Below, one piece after another: positions 32,001 to 43,616 of a stretch of 64,000 bases of DNA. Source of the stretch: Pseudeuparius sepicola (Eukaryota > Arthropoda > Insecta > Coleoptera > Anthribidae). The translations under genes were made by a program, and so were the position numbers. The notes beneath the pieces are model-generated. The model did no database searches and was not told the DNA's origin. It saw nothing but the letters and a program-made list of their open reading frames with translations. The stretch spans positions 21,977,096-22,041,095 of the forward strand of contig OY987308.1 in NCBI GenBank assembly GCA_963920635.1. Direction: 5' to 3'. Numbering within the stretch: position 1 is the stretch's first letter; the number at the start of each line of letters is the position of its first letter.

Positions 32001-32742
32001 CAGTGGCGGATCTACGGGGGGGGGGGTTACAGGGGCTATAGCCCCCCCCTTGGCCTAATACCGTAAGGTAGGCACTTACAAAATATGTCTGGCAATTAGA
32101 GATGGTGTGGAACTGCGTTTTCTTGGAACAGGTACAATCTGTTTCAGTTCCAGGCAATACCTGTTCTTAAAAAACCTGTTCCAGCTCCAATACTATTAAC
32201 TTCTAGTCTTCTAAGGCCGTGGTCCGAATCGCGCTGTCAGTGCTTACAGCGCTCAGATCTTTTACAACAGGTACGATTTGATTCACTCGCTGACAACTCG
32301 TTTCGGACCGGTTGTAAATGCGCTGACAGGAACATGCCATTTTGAGGTTATGTGGGCGTAAAGGTCGCAAAGTAACTATTATTATTGAATATCGACTCAT
32401 TGATAAATATTGCTTCCGTTTCTAAAGAGGGTACGCTAAATAGTTTTTATAGTACAAATTTAAAAAATTGGCGAACGCAATGGGATTGGGACAGGGCCCG
32501 GCACAGAACACGGGTCCAGTCAACGCCTTCACCGATCGACAGTTCACGTTCACAGTTGTTCTATTCTATTACTACGAGCGGAACTGGAACAGCGGAATGG
32601 AACTGAACGAAACTAAGAATATTAATGTATTAATAGTATTGTATTTTAATGAATAAAATGAATAAAAAATGTGTTTCCTATTTTATTACAAAATTTCGGA
32701 AATAGAAGCCCCTCCCTTGACTCCAGCCTAGATCCGCCACTG
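32001..32742. mobile_element. hAT-type MITE just inside a spineless intron
   Basis: The ends are CAGTGGCGGATCTACGG and CCTAGATCCGCCACTG, with an exact 8-bp duplication CATGACTC at 31993-32000 and 32743-32750. An 11-base G run and a C-rich tract follow the left end. The 742-bp interior has no domain-bearing ORF. Only 16 bp (32751-32766) of original intron separate the duplicated target from the last base of the spineless bHLH exon. Confidence 0.9.
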
Positions 32743-32766
32743 CATGACTCTAAGAGAGAGACTCAC

Positions 32767-32957
32767 CTTGGAAGTAGCTCTTGGTGCGCAGGTAGCTGAC
32801 AGAGAGACGCAGGATCGACAGCCTGTCCAGCTTGGACAGGATGTTCTGCTCGAAAGGAAGAAGGCTGGCCAGGTTGTCCAGTTCTGCGTTGAGGCGTTCG
32901 CGATGTCGTTTGCTCGGGTTGCTCTTGGTGACGCCATCTTTGGGGGTAGGTTTCAAG
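32767..32957 (-). CDS. ss: spineless (AHR homologue), bHLH exon
   Basis: A 191-bp exon read on the minus strand, preceded by a pyrimidine-rich tract ending TTCTGTTGCAG and followed by GTGAGT. Its first base completes a split codon (phase 2); 63 codons follow and one base is left over. The peptide starts [20 protein letters not shown], the basic region with the NPSKRHRER signature of aryl hydrocarbon receptors, then helix 1 ([14 protein letters not shown]), the loop and helix 2 ([20 protein letters not shown]). Known: spineless pairs with Tango (ARNT), binds XRE-type sites in the nucleus and controls antennal, leg and eye photoreceptor identity. The codons are GC-rich at third positions, unlike everything around. 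The PAS domains should lie on later exons at lower coordinates; none is in the window. The N-terminal exon should lie at higher coordinates and was not found. Confidence 0.95.
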
Positions 32958-35050
32958 CTGCAACAGAAGGAGGAGAACCCGGTAAACGGTGCAATCTTCA
33001 AAGATCGATTAAAGTTTTACAATGAAGATACGAGTGCAACTGTTTTCTATATGTACAACCTATAGCGTATCTTCTTGTTTTCTTTTTTAGAACGCTACCT
33101 GTACCTGACAAGTAAATAGTAGAGCGGGGCGCAACGAGCAACCGAGAACGATAATTATTTTGGACGTCTCCGAAAATCTGGACTAGACTCCAAAAATTAT
33201 ACGGTGTCGGCTTGTGGCCGTTTTTGCCCCGAAACAGGTTTTCGAGGGGATTTCTTTTCTTATCGAGTTTTAATGACTGTTATTATCCTCCGCGGTGCTC
33301 TATCTCGGTCTTTTTTTTTATTTCAGACGAAACCGAACGTACGAATTAGACGAATGCGCTCCTTTGTATATATCGACTAATATCCCTGATAAAGGTCTTC
33401 GCTTTTCTGCATATTCAATTTTAAGGGGCGTTCTAACCTTATTGTTGTCCCAAATAATGTCTTCGTTTGGCAGAAAAAAATGACGAATGAGGGCAACTGT
33501 GCAGAACAATGGCAGAGTTAGAAGCAACACATTAATTTTCCACGGTAGGCCAAACAAGACGTACCTAACGTCAATTTTTAATTAATTTGTCAGACAAAGT
33601 GTATCTAAGATCATTAATTCTCCGTTTGTGAAGGGTTCTGTGGGACCTAACTGTAACTTAATTGCCTTTAACCTTTTATTTGCGACGCAACAGACAAAAG
33701 TATTTCTCGAAGACTGGGTAAAAATGTTTGCCCATAGAAATAATTAAGGCATTTTTTTTACAAACTGCAAACGACGACTAAACGTACGTTAAAATTTATG
33801 TAATACTGAGAATGCCACATGTGAATAGTTCTCAAGCCAGACGTAATTGTTCGAAATTGCTAGATTTCTTTATCCATAACTATCAGGTGCATGACGTACA
33901 CAATAAATGGTAGAAAATTGTTTTCTGCCGCGCGCATTGTAATGCGATACAATAAAAGAGAAATTTTTTGTAGTGGATTCGCTTTTTATATTGAATATTA
34001 ATTAAGATACAGAAAATTAAACAATTTTCCTTTAATCGCTATTTATATTACTAGGGAGGTGAGTTTATACCAACCTCATATTTAGATCTAGATTAAAATC
34101 TAAGGGAGGAAACCTAAGAACACGTTTCTCGAAAATATAAGATAAAAAAGTTAGAATTGTCCAGGAATAGTTATTTATGTACCTACCAAGGTACTGAAGT
34201 TCAACTTTTTAAGACTTAACTAGTTGCAAAGACCTCTGGCCGAGGCAAATTAATCACATGAGTCATAAAAAGAACTTCAGTGCCGAGGTACATATTATAT
34301 GTTTTATTACGCAAAAAAAAATAATCATAAGGGATCACCCGTCCATGAACCGACTGCGCGCGGCGTTGCTTGACTTTGACGATCGCTCTACCTAGGTCAA
34401 GTATGACGAGGCACGGCGCTTCCCAACAGAGACTCCAAACTGCTGCCTGTTGTGCAGCCTCCATGAAAAATAGTTAGATATTCAAACCTACTGAAATATT
34501 TATACTAAAAGATTGCGCTGCTATAGGTAACAATTTCGCAGTGTGTACGAAAAGTTAAATGGGCCTTTATCGGTCGGGTTTTGAATATTTGGTCACTTTT
34601 GAAGGCCTACTTATTGAAAAAATCGTACAATCGGCTACTTCAGTGCCGATTTCTGAGCTTTCAATGACGATTTTCAGACACTTCACTGCCGACTTCAAGA
34701 AAAACATATTATACCCATCCCTCGAAGCTCTAACCACCGGTTTAACATTCGGTAGCACATTGTTATTTCGCTTAATATCATCTAAACTGCAGCCTAATAA
34801 CAGTCCAAGCGATTAGGGGGTTAGCAGGTGAACCCCACCTATAATTGCTACCCTCTCTGCTAGGGTTGTGACGGGAAAATAAAGGCAGATGATTATATTC
34901 GCATAATTTTTGCCCTACAATTACATTTAACTACCTGAGACGCAGACGGTGTAATATTGTAATATTTTAATATTAATGGGAAAATGGAAGTTAAGATTTT
35001 ATTTGGATTTAATTGGTTGGTGTGTTAGGGGTAGTTGGTACCTGTTACGG
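32958..35050. other. Probable upstream spineless intron
   Basis: It follows the acceptor at 32958. AT-rich with no transposon recognised. A GC-richer part at 34330-34470 and open frames near 33295-33560 and 34559-34816 lack any domain. I looked for a short basic first-exon peptide of the kind that precedes the bHLH in spineless and did not find one. Confidence 0.4.
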
Positions 35051-35059
35051 AAAAATTGA

Positions 35060-35793
35060 TAATAATAATTTACTTTATACCAACTCGTAATTCGTAACTA
35101 CCTAAAGTCCATTGTAGGATATGTATCGATGGTGGATGACAGATGCAGATTCGGTTGCCAATATTTTGCACCAGGAACTGGCTGAAAAACTGCTGCTTAT
35201 GCAGGCAGAGAGGGTACCATATTACAGCTACACACCAGAGCCTGTTCTTGAAAAGAGCAACTACAAGATGTACTGGGATCGTATCTACACTTCTGACAGA
35301 TCAACGAGTTACCCATAACAGGCCGGACCTTATAATAGTTGATAAATTTCTAGGAAGACAACTCTGATTGGTGTGGCCATCCCAAACAACAACAACCTGG
35401 GTGTGAAGCAGGCCGAGAAGATCGCGAAGTACGAGACTTAGAAGAACGAATTAGAAAGCAATGGGAAGTGGAGAACCTTCAGTCGGTTTCAATCGTCGTG
35501 TCAACAACTGGTGTTATACCAAAAACTCTGCTGAGAAACATCAAAGAGCTGGGTCTAACTGAAAATCTTTACAGGTCCATGCAGACAGCGGTACCTACTA
35601 CTTGCGACAGACCGAACCGTCAGGAAATTCATGGGGAATGCAGGAAAATCCAACAACATCAGTGTCAGGTCCGATAACATGGCAAGGGTCTCGTCCGAGC
35701 CAGATCTTCATGGTATCTGTGGTACCCGGGATCTGAGTGAATGTTCTCCGTAGAGAGAGTGCGAATGCCTTTTGGATCGAATAATAATAATAA
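35060..35793 (+). mobile_element. Degenerate Dong-type retrotransposon copy
   Basis: It starts after ATAATAATAAT and begins with TATACCAACTCG; the zinc-knuckle region is deleted (35140: GATGCAGATTCGGTTGCC joins two distant parts). It continues through the endonuclease region and the complete 3' UTR to GCGAATGCCTTTTGGATCGA and (ATA)n at 35780-35793. Several indels break the frame near 35290, 35360 and 35440. TAA repeats occur at both ends, as in the intact copy. Confidence 0.85.
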
Positions 35794-37205
35794 CTTTTAA
35801 ACCTAGAACAAATGATAAATATGAAAATTGTAGGGAATTTCCTTGGGATCTCAATGAACTGATCAGAAAACCAATTGTCCAGTGATGATACACCTATATG
35901 TATTATACATTATATATACTAGAGCCGTTTGTCTATTCATTTTGCATTAATAGTGTAAAAAACAATTGAGCGAAGGAATGATTTTTTCACATAACCTAAT
36001 GACACTATGCAAATTGCACTGACAATAATGATATTTGCTACAGATTTTGACCGCTCAACTAAATACCCGATTACCATCATCGATCCTAAACAAACAACAA
36101 ACAATACCACCTCGAATCATCAGCCGGCAACCTGTTTCTTGAAAGATCCCAGACTGCCACGTGCCAAACCAGGATCAGAATCAATAAACCGAGTACCTGC
36201 CTCGCCCCGTGTTTGATTTATTAACCCGACGACCGGTGTCGTCGCGTCGTGTCCCATTGAAGAACATTATGTTCAATGATGGAACCAGTCCTAAGTCGAT
36301 AACAGGCATGTTAACAACTAATGAGTCGATCGAATCGTTGACGGGCAATCATCGAATTATTGGGTGGGGGTTTGCCTTCTTCCGAAGCGAAAATGTGTAC
36401 AGGGTACAGGACGTCACATATACAGGGTGGCCCACCACGAACTGCATCGATCTCTATATGGAAAACTAAAAGTGGGAAAATTCTGAAAATTTGGCACCTC
36501 ACTGCCGATGGGCGCTGCTCAACTAAAATATGTTGGTGAATCTAGCACTTCCGGTTATTCCGGAAGTCGATATCAACTTTCTTATCTCAAATGGAACACC
36601 CTGTATATTATTGCATTTTTGGATTCTAGGCAGCATTTTGGAACAAAAACTTGCAACATGTCCTATATCTAAATCCAACCGTTTTTGAGATATTTGCATT
36701 TTTCCGAAAAAAATTACAGGTGCAGACCTAAAGTCAATTAGCAATTTATACGAGGAAACCGCGAAATTTCAAAACGAATTTTCGGCGTCGTGTAACAGAA
36801 GCCCTGACCTAGTGATCTCTGCTGAGAAATAAATCCGTTCTTATACAGGGTGTTCACAAAATATGAATAAAAATTACATTCAAAATGTGCTATTCACCAA
36901 TAAAAATGATGACAACTTTGTGTAAGGTTTCCTATACCTAAATGAAGTAATTTTCGATTAATTTACGAAAAACCCACTTTTCGCCCATAAAATGCGGTTT
37001 GCTTAACGCTTGGAAAATCATATTAGCCGTGGACGTTGAAAAGACAATCGCGGCTGAGGAAATGTCACTTGGTTTAGAAATTATTGTCAACAATAATGCC
37101 GGCGAGCTTAAATTACACAGACGAAGATTATGTATCGCACGTTCTTGATATTACTTTGTTGCATTCTCCGTAAACAATAAACAAATTTAAATAATCTTGG
37201 GTCAT
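35794..37205. other. Unclassified DNA with scattered CAGGGTG-type MITE ends
   Basis: TACAGGGTGGCCCACC (36421), GGAACACCCTGTATA (36593) and TATACAGGGTGTTCAC (36844) are single ends of different CAGGGTG-type elements that do not pair with each other beyond about 10 bp. 36200-36330 is GC-richer. No gene. Confidence 0.45.
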
Positions 37206-37486
37206 ATACTCAGATGTGACAATTAAAGAATTTCAACTATACAATAAATTTGTTTCATTTGACAGTTGCCATATTCTGTATTTGTAGACACAACATTGTC
37301 AAGTCTAATTTTTAGAAATCATGGAAACCATTATTAATTATTACTAACAATCAAAGTACCTGTTTTATTCATAGATTCTCCAATAAAATGGCCTACTTGG
37401 CATCACTGATACCACTAGAATGAGGAAAGAATAGACCTCACTTTGGAAAGTATAATGCCGGGTCCCCTTACTTTAAAGAGTCCCTG
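37206..37486 (-). mobile_element. Truncated family A hAT MITE
   Basis: Right border GAGTCCCTG at 37486; left border within ACTCAGATGTGACAATTAAA. It contains the same deletion junction (TTAAAGAATTTCAAC) as the copies at 7015 and 9622. The other terminal repeat is missing, so no target duplication can be scored. Confidence 0.78.
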
Positions 37487-39160
37487 ATACCTACATTGTG
37501 ACCTCTAAGCTTTGCCAGCAGAGTTAAAAACATCATGCCCGGTTCTATCCTTAGCTGGCACCAATTAAAGTCGCTTCAAATGACATAGAAACCTCATGTT
37601 ATTATCCGGCCAGTTGTACAGCGCAACCAGTCAGGAAAATAACCGTTTGGGTACGTAATTATAGGCCTTGCTTTTGAAGTAGCAAGACGCAAAACAAAAT
37701 ACACGTCGAGATCCTCCCTTTACTTTTGTTTTCGTTGTGGACAAGTAGCGGAAAAAGGTTCTTGGGAGAATTTTTTCGAAGATACAGTTCATAGTGGTAA
37801 TTATTACTTTCAAATCTTCGACCAGTGATCAATCAACAGATCTACAACGACGAACAGTTACAAACCTTGCTTTTAAAAGAATATATATACAAATGTGTCG
37901 CCTTGGGGCATATCAGCCCGATTGTTGTTGCCGTAAAATATGTAGATATAATTGCAGGCAATTTTTCTCTCTAGAAGCTTTTTATGAGCGCTCTAATTAA
38001 TATTTTCAACGCTAATAGCTTCGGCCGGTAAAATAGTAAATAAATGGGCGAGGCAAAACAATATCGAAAACAACAACTGGAGCTTGTCTAATTGGTATAC
38101 TTGCATATTAGATCGGATCACCGAAACGCTAGCGCTTGGACAATGTTCGGAATTATTCTTTCCAATAATGGCAATTCGTATGCCATCTACCAATAGGATA
38201 GATATTTGACCATTTCTAAAAGTAGCTTGAAACTATAGTTTATGTCAGATGACTACCAAAATTGCATTAATTTTTTCGCTTTAATTTAAAAGATGTTGGG
38301 GTTTCATTGTTTAAATACCTCTGACGTCATCAACCCCTTTTCAGCTGAGAAATTTTGTCATAGCCCTACAGTGACTGCAAGTTTATAAGCTATGGTCAAC
38401 TCCAATCCTTGCACTTTTGCCACATATATGATGGTGACGTCAGAGTTATTTCCAAATAGGTGGATAAAATCTATTTCTAAAAATTAAAATTATAATAATC
38501 ATAGGATCAGAAGAATATCGAAAAATATTGTCAGTTTGTCCCATAAACTTTTTATCAAAGAGGATACCAGAATATAGAGAGTTCATTTTGTCAAATATGT
38601 GAAATGGAGCCCAACTTTAAAAGGTAATTAATGCATTGTTTTAAATTGATCTATAATAAATGAAGAACGCAGTATACTTCATAGTTTATCTGAACGATCT
38701 TATCGTGTGTGTGAAAAATTACGTAAAAATTGGGCTCACATATTTGACAAGATGAACTCCCTATATTCTGGTATCCTCTTTGCTGTTTATTTGCCTGCCT
38801 TATAGACAGATACAGAGTGTGAAAGTTAAAAAAATATATGGAAGGAAAAAAGAAAATGGTGTCGAGTACCCTATTACCAAACAACTGTACTCATTATTCG
38901 GGGTCTAATTTAGTCGATAAATATTTGTATCATATTATATAGTGGCCAAATATTCAAAAAACAAAATTTCCCGGTTAAGTTCCTAGGTTAGTAGGACCTG
39001 ACGGTTAGGCCTTTAGACAGAAAGTTTAGTTTTAGTTACCTCAGTGAAAAATGATTCGTCAGGTGTGGGGTAGGTGACCCGTGGGGTCATGTTTACATAT
39101 TTAATAAACTATATAATTTGAGAAACCCTAATTTAAATAAATCATATAATGTACGTACCT
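37487..39160. other. Unclassified DNA
   Basis: Apart from the palindrome at 38557-38781 nothing is recognised. The region is AT-rich with short ORFs only. Confidence 0.35.
38557..38781. repeat. Short palindromic MITE, 225 bp
   Basis: AAAGAGGATACCAGAATATA at the left is the reverse complement of the right end, and pairing continues about 55 bp inward through GTTCATTTTGTCAAATATGTG and GGGCTCACATATTTGAC-type segments, with mismatches. No clear target duplication. Confidence 0.7.
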
Positions 39161-39167
39161 ATTCAGA

Positions 39168-40112
39168 TGCCGAGAGATCGATTTTTGATAATTTTGATCT
39201 TGCATAGAAAAATTTCCCGATTTTCTAAACTTTGTTGCTGTGTCCGAATTAAGCGCAATTCTACCGTTGGATGGAACTTTTCCTAAGCAAATCGACCAGC
39301 CGAATCGATTTAGCTGGTCCCGAAGACGTAAGGCGCATCGGTTTCGAGCAAATAATTTTTTTGAAAATTCGACCCCTCCATTTTGGAGGTTTTGGACAAT
39401 TTTGGACATTGAATACGAAATTCTCGGAAACGACTGGACGAAATCGAATTTAACCTTTATTTCCGACATCTACGGGTCGAACTACGTCGGAAAGACCTAT
39501 TTTCGGGGCAGGTTAATATTTTCGGAAATTCACAAAAGTGCGCTGGCCGGGCATTTAGAAATTTTTTGGAGGAATTTGGAGCCCGGATCCGTGTTCTGCG
39601 GGTCAATTTACGTCGGATAGGCTGGTTTAGGAGTCGTCCAGGGCACGTTTAAAAATTTGCCATTTTAGGTTTTTTAGTCGATTTTCGGAAAAGTGCGCTG
39701 GCCGGGCATTTAGAAGCCTCCAAGTTCAATTTCGACCGGATTTTCGGTTTCTACGGGTCAAACTGCGTCGGATAGGCCCGTTTCCGGTCAATTTTATTTT
39801 TTTTTGCGAAACGGTCAAATTTCAGTTAACAAAGGGGTTGACCCCCCCGAAAATCTCGGAGGAATATTCGCCACGCTCGCAGTTAATTTTTCGGGTACCT
39901 GATTTCACCCTTACTTATACATCTCGAGCCGCTGCGTCGATTGGCGCAAGGTAGGATGTTGTAGCTCTAACCGTTTCGGCGCAAATGGCATCCAAATTCA
40001 GATCGAAAGTGAAAACTCGAAGTTCGGTTTTTTAGTTGTATCTCGGATCAGCGCCCGTAATTACGTATTCAGATGCCGATAGATCCATTTTTGATCATTT
40101 TGATTTTGCCCA
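39168..40112. repeat. Unclassified repeat with internal and terminal direct repeats
   Basis: ATTCAGATGCCGA followed by AGATC-ATTTTTGAT occurs at about 39172 and again in the same orientation at about 40067, roughly 900 bp apart. Between them AAGTGCGCTGGCCGGGCATT occurs twice (about 39535 and 39690) and a TACGGGTC-AA-CTACGTCGGA motif three times (about 39472, 39597, 39754). The block is GC-richer than its flanks. A 126-codon frame (39240-39620, plus) has no known domain. It looks like a diverged, internally repetitive mobile element of unknown class. Confidence 0.5.
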
Positions 40113-40173
40113 GGGTGGAGATGTTTTGAATCAGTTGTTTAAAGTCGTAATTAAAATCAGGATACTTAAAAAT

Positions 40174-40415
40174 ATACTCCTGGACAAAATTGACGCACCA
40201 ACATACAATATTTCAAATCATATTTTAAATTATTTTTGTGTCTCCCAAGATTATAAATAGTAGGCTTTGGGCATTTAATACTGTTTAACTAATTAAATAA
40301 TGCAATTTGTTGCTTTTCATATAGTTTCCATTAATTTATTTTTCCATTAATTTTTATTTAAAAAATTAAATTTTTGTGGGGTTTATTATGTTGGTGCGTT
40401 AATTTTGTCCAGTTT
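40174..40415. mobile_element. Tc1-like MITE
   Basis: CTGGACAAAATTGACGCACC at 40180 and its reverse complement (one mismatch) at 40392-40411, paired for about 26 bp, with TATA-containing flanks. CTGGACAAAATT-type ends are common in Tc1 relatives. The interior is AT-rich and non-coding. Confidence 0.75.
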
Positions 40416-41429
40416 ATATTTATTCATAGAAAGAAAACCTTAAAATTTAAAATCGTTTTGGATAAAAATCAAAACTGACAAATTTTTATAATAATATTTA
40501 TTATAATACTTGAAAAGGATTTTTTTCTTTTTCAAAATTACATGTCCTGGGTATCAACCATCGAGATAAAATGTGATTGTGTGTTATCACAATAAATTTT
40601 TATTTCAATTTTTTTCCAGTCGTGCATTTTTTGTTCTCAAAAACAACAAATTATATTTAAATTATATTTAAAGTTATATAGTACCTAGTACCTAGGGTAA
40701 GATCAGCTTTGAGTGAACCGAAGTAGTATTTATTCCTTGTGGATTGTTTTGAATGTTTTTCCTTTGTTTTTATAATAAATCGGTAACCTTGTACTGCATA
40801 TCTTCCTTATGATTCTCAATTAGGTAGTTGCGAGCTCTTCCCAAACTCTTTTCCCACATCACATGGGTATTGAAAATTTGGTGTTTGTGTTGTTGTTGAC
40901 AAACTGAACTAGATTGTGTTTTCCTACGGTGATTAGGCCGGCAATTATGACACATAACACATTCTGATACGGAATTAGTGACGTTTTTTGAACGATATTT
41001 GAAGATTTTCTCGGGATCACTTCCACTGAACCGGTTATTGTCGGCCATCTGCACCATCTGGGTATCGCACGGATATAAGACGACAATAATACGATTCGAT
41101 ACGTCTAAACCACGACCTACCGCTATCCGCCTTACTTAAAATTCAGGAATAATGCGATCTCGCATCGCCGCTGCCCCCCCGAGGTGCCGATGCCGGGAAC
41201 CAATGCGAGCAGTTTGATCGCTCGCGTTTATCACGTTCATCAGCCCGCCTGATCACTGGGCGCTGTGATGGGGGCCGGTCGCTCACGAACGGTATTAGCA
41301 AGGCGGAATATGGTGTTCGGAGGCCAGTAATCTCGGCTAGAAAGCCGATTTTCGCGGCGCGAAATAACCGCTCTTTCCGACACGAGAAAAATCGCCACCG
41401 AACGGGAATTATACGTAACACCTGGGAAC
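40416..41429. other. Unclassified, GC-rich at 41140-41420
   Basis: The first 700 bp is AT-rich. The last 280 bp is GC-rich with overlapping short frames on the minus strand that show no domain. Possibly host DNA into which the next element inserted. Confidence 0.3.
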
Positions 41430-42443
41430 CTGGGTAACAGTGAGACATGGGTAACAGTGAGACATTCAAAATATCTCTGCTCCTATAAATAACTCATAGA
41501 TGGCACTAGGTGTGCATAAGGGCAAGACCCAAGGTCAGCCTTCACCACTACTTTCACTCTTCCCGCCCATTCAGTTTAGAAGTTGTGATGTTGCTGTGAA
41601 GTTTGCACGCCAATTCTAATTTTTAACGGTTGGATTGAGCTTCTGCAGGAACTGTCAGAAAACTGCGACGGGTTTTTTTATTAAATAGGGGCAGTATCCT
41701 ATAGTGTTGAACAGTGCTTGGTACAGTTAAAATTCAAAAATTATTTTTGAGATTAGTATTGTTATCATATTTTCATTTCGCAATACCATGGGTAACAGTG
41801 AGACAATGTCATCGGGGGAACAGTGAGACGTATTACTACCCATAGGTATGTCTCACTGTTCCCCATATAATAGATAAATATTGCTTAAATTTGTATACTT
41901 AGTGTGCTAAAAATTAGAAGGTTTTCAATTTAGTTAATTTAGTCAATTGCATACATTCTGTCAATTCTGTGTATACTTACCTCTTCAACTAAAAGTAAAC
42001 AGTTATTTCTAAATAGTGGTTAATAGTTAATTATGGAACACTTATCGGATTCAGCTATTTTATTTTTAATTTTATGGAAACAATTTTAAAAATAAACTGG
42101 TACTTGGTTTGAGGTACATTACTTTATTATCATTTTAACATTTTTATCAAATCTAGTATTATTTCTTAATAATTTTTATAATTCTAAATTTGTAGAATTC
42201 TAAATTATACCACGACGAGTAAAACATGATTCTTCCGCCCATAAAATGTTATTTAAAAATTGTCTTATTTCCTTTGACTACAAAATCCATCGGCAAAATA
42301 CTAATGTCCTTTCTGCATCGCCGTACTGGTGAAGATAAGTGTGCCATGGAAAAGAAAATCTTATTGACAGTTAATAATACAATAATCTGTCATCCAGTAG
42401 ATGAACGTAGCAGCGCCGCAGTTTGTCTTTGTTAATAATTAAA

Positions 42444-42836
42444 ATGCCGTTCCAATTTACAAATGAAGAGCAGGCTGACATCCATTTCTGCTATGGAGTT
42501 GCAAATGGGAACTCTGCGGAAGCAGCCAGAGAATACCGGAGGCGATTTGCAAATAGGCGCCATCCGCGTCCCTCGGTGTTTGTTAACATGCACCGGCAAT
42601 TCAGAACTCGCGGTCTGAGAACTAGAATCGTCGAACGAGGAAATGAAAACAATATCCAACAAGTCAGACGCAACAATGAGATTCTTCGTGAATTCGATAG
42701 GAATCCTACAACAAGTAGCAGAAGAGTGTCAGTGGCCCTACGTGTTTCAAAGTCTCCAATTTTGCGAGCTTTAAAAAGAGATCACAGGCATGCGTATGTG
42801 TGCAACAGAATGGATCACATTTTGAACAATTGTTGA
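42444..42836 (+). pseudogene. DUF4817-type transposase N-terminus
   Basis: ATG at 42444, 131 codons. The start MPFQFTNEEQADIHFCYGVA with NSAEAAREYRRRF and NRRHPRPSVF matches the helix-turn-helix domain called DUF4817, which opens the transposases of a group of insect Tc1/mariner-like elements; the following NPTTSSRRVSVALRVSKS part resembles their second helix-turn-helix. The reading then dissolves after about residue 120 and stops, with the DDE domain absent. It lies between the inverted repeats 42018-42195 and 42846-43012, so it is probably a shrunken transposon whose ends survived. It could supply a DNA-binding fragment, but nothing shows that it is expressed. Confidence 0.75.
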
Positions 42837-43058
42837 ATGTTGTACAAATTTAGAATTATAAAAATTATTAAGAAATAATACAGATTTGATAAAAATGTTA
42901 AAATGATAATAAAGTAATGTACCTCAAATCAAGTGCCAGTTTATTTTTATAATTGTTTCCATAAAATTAAAAATAAAATAGCTGAATCCGATAAGTGTTC
43001 CATAATTAATTTCTGTTATTTGCGATATTTATCAATAATCTTAGAAAACACATTTTTA

Positions 43059-43224
43059 GGCAAAAAAGGCCGAGATGGAAACGAAATAATTTATTTACTA
43101 CACAACCGTGGCAGATACAAAAAAATGTCAAGATACACTTTTTGTAGAGAATTGAAAGAACTTTACGAAAAAAAAATTTACGTTGATGTGAGACAGGTCC
43201 GAACTAATTACTTTTTAAATTTAG
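43059..43224 (+). other. Unrecognised coding-like stretch
   Basis: Within a longer open frame the residues LGKKGRDGNEIIYLLHNRGR and MSRYTFCRELKELYEKK look protein-like (mixed charged and hydrophobic, no low complexity). The flanks are transposon DNA. I do not recognise the family; it may be another transposon protein scrap. Confidence 0.3.
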
Positions 43225-43616
43225 TGATAGTGAAAACCCATAACTCCACCACTGGTTATTTCAGGACCTTCATATTATCACTAAATATCGTAGTCAAAAA
43301 GGTGGTACTACACATCAAATTTGGTTTAAATATCTCCACTGGTTCGGATAGTGTAAAAAATACTTCATATTTTTTCCAACACTTCAACGCCCTGTATCTC
43401 GGAAACTAAGCTTTCCCCGATATATGTTGATATAAAATTTTCATTTTAGATTATCTTTTTCTATCTAATGTTAAAGTCCTACCACATAAAAGTGAACCAC
43501 CCTGTAGAAACAAATTGCTAAAAAAATAATTTAAAAAAATTATTCGAATTTCGAGTTATCCTAAAAAGAAAAAAAAGTGTCTCACTGTTACCCAGTCTCC
43601 CCTATACAGGATGATT

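Larger units (their letters stand above)
41430..43595. mobile_element. Composite element bounded by CTGGGTAACAGTGAGACA
   Basis: CTGGGTAACAGTGAGACA at 41430 and its exact reverse complement ending at 43595. The same word recurs inside (41454, 41786, 41815, 41860 in part), always near GTAACAGTGAGAC or GAACAGTGAGAC. An inner inverted pair of about 170 bp (42018-42195 with 42846-43012) surrounds a transposase-like ORF, so at least two elements are nested. A CACCCTGTAG end at 43490 marks a third. Confidence 0.65.

Noticed and set aside
33295..33557. Overlapping ORFs upstream of the spineless exon as its first coding exon
   Set aside because: The minus-strand frame (33318-33557) lacks the short basic peptide expected before the bHLH and has no donor in the required phase that I could see.
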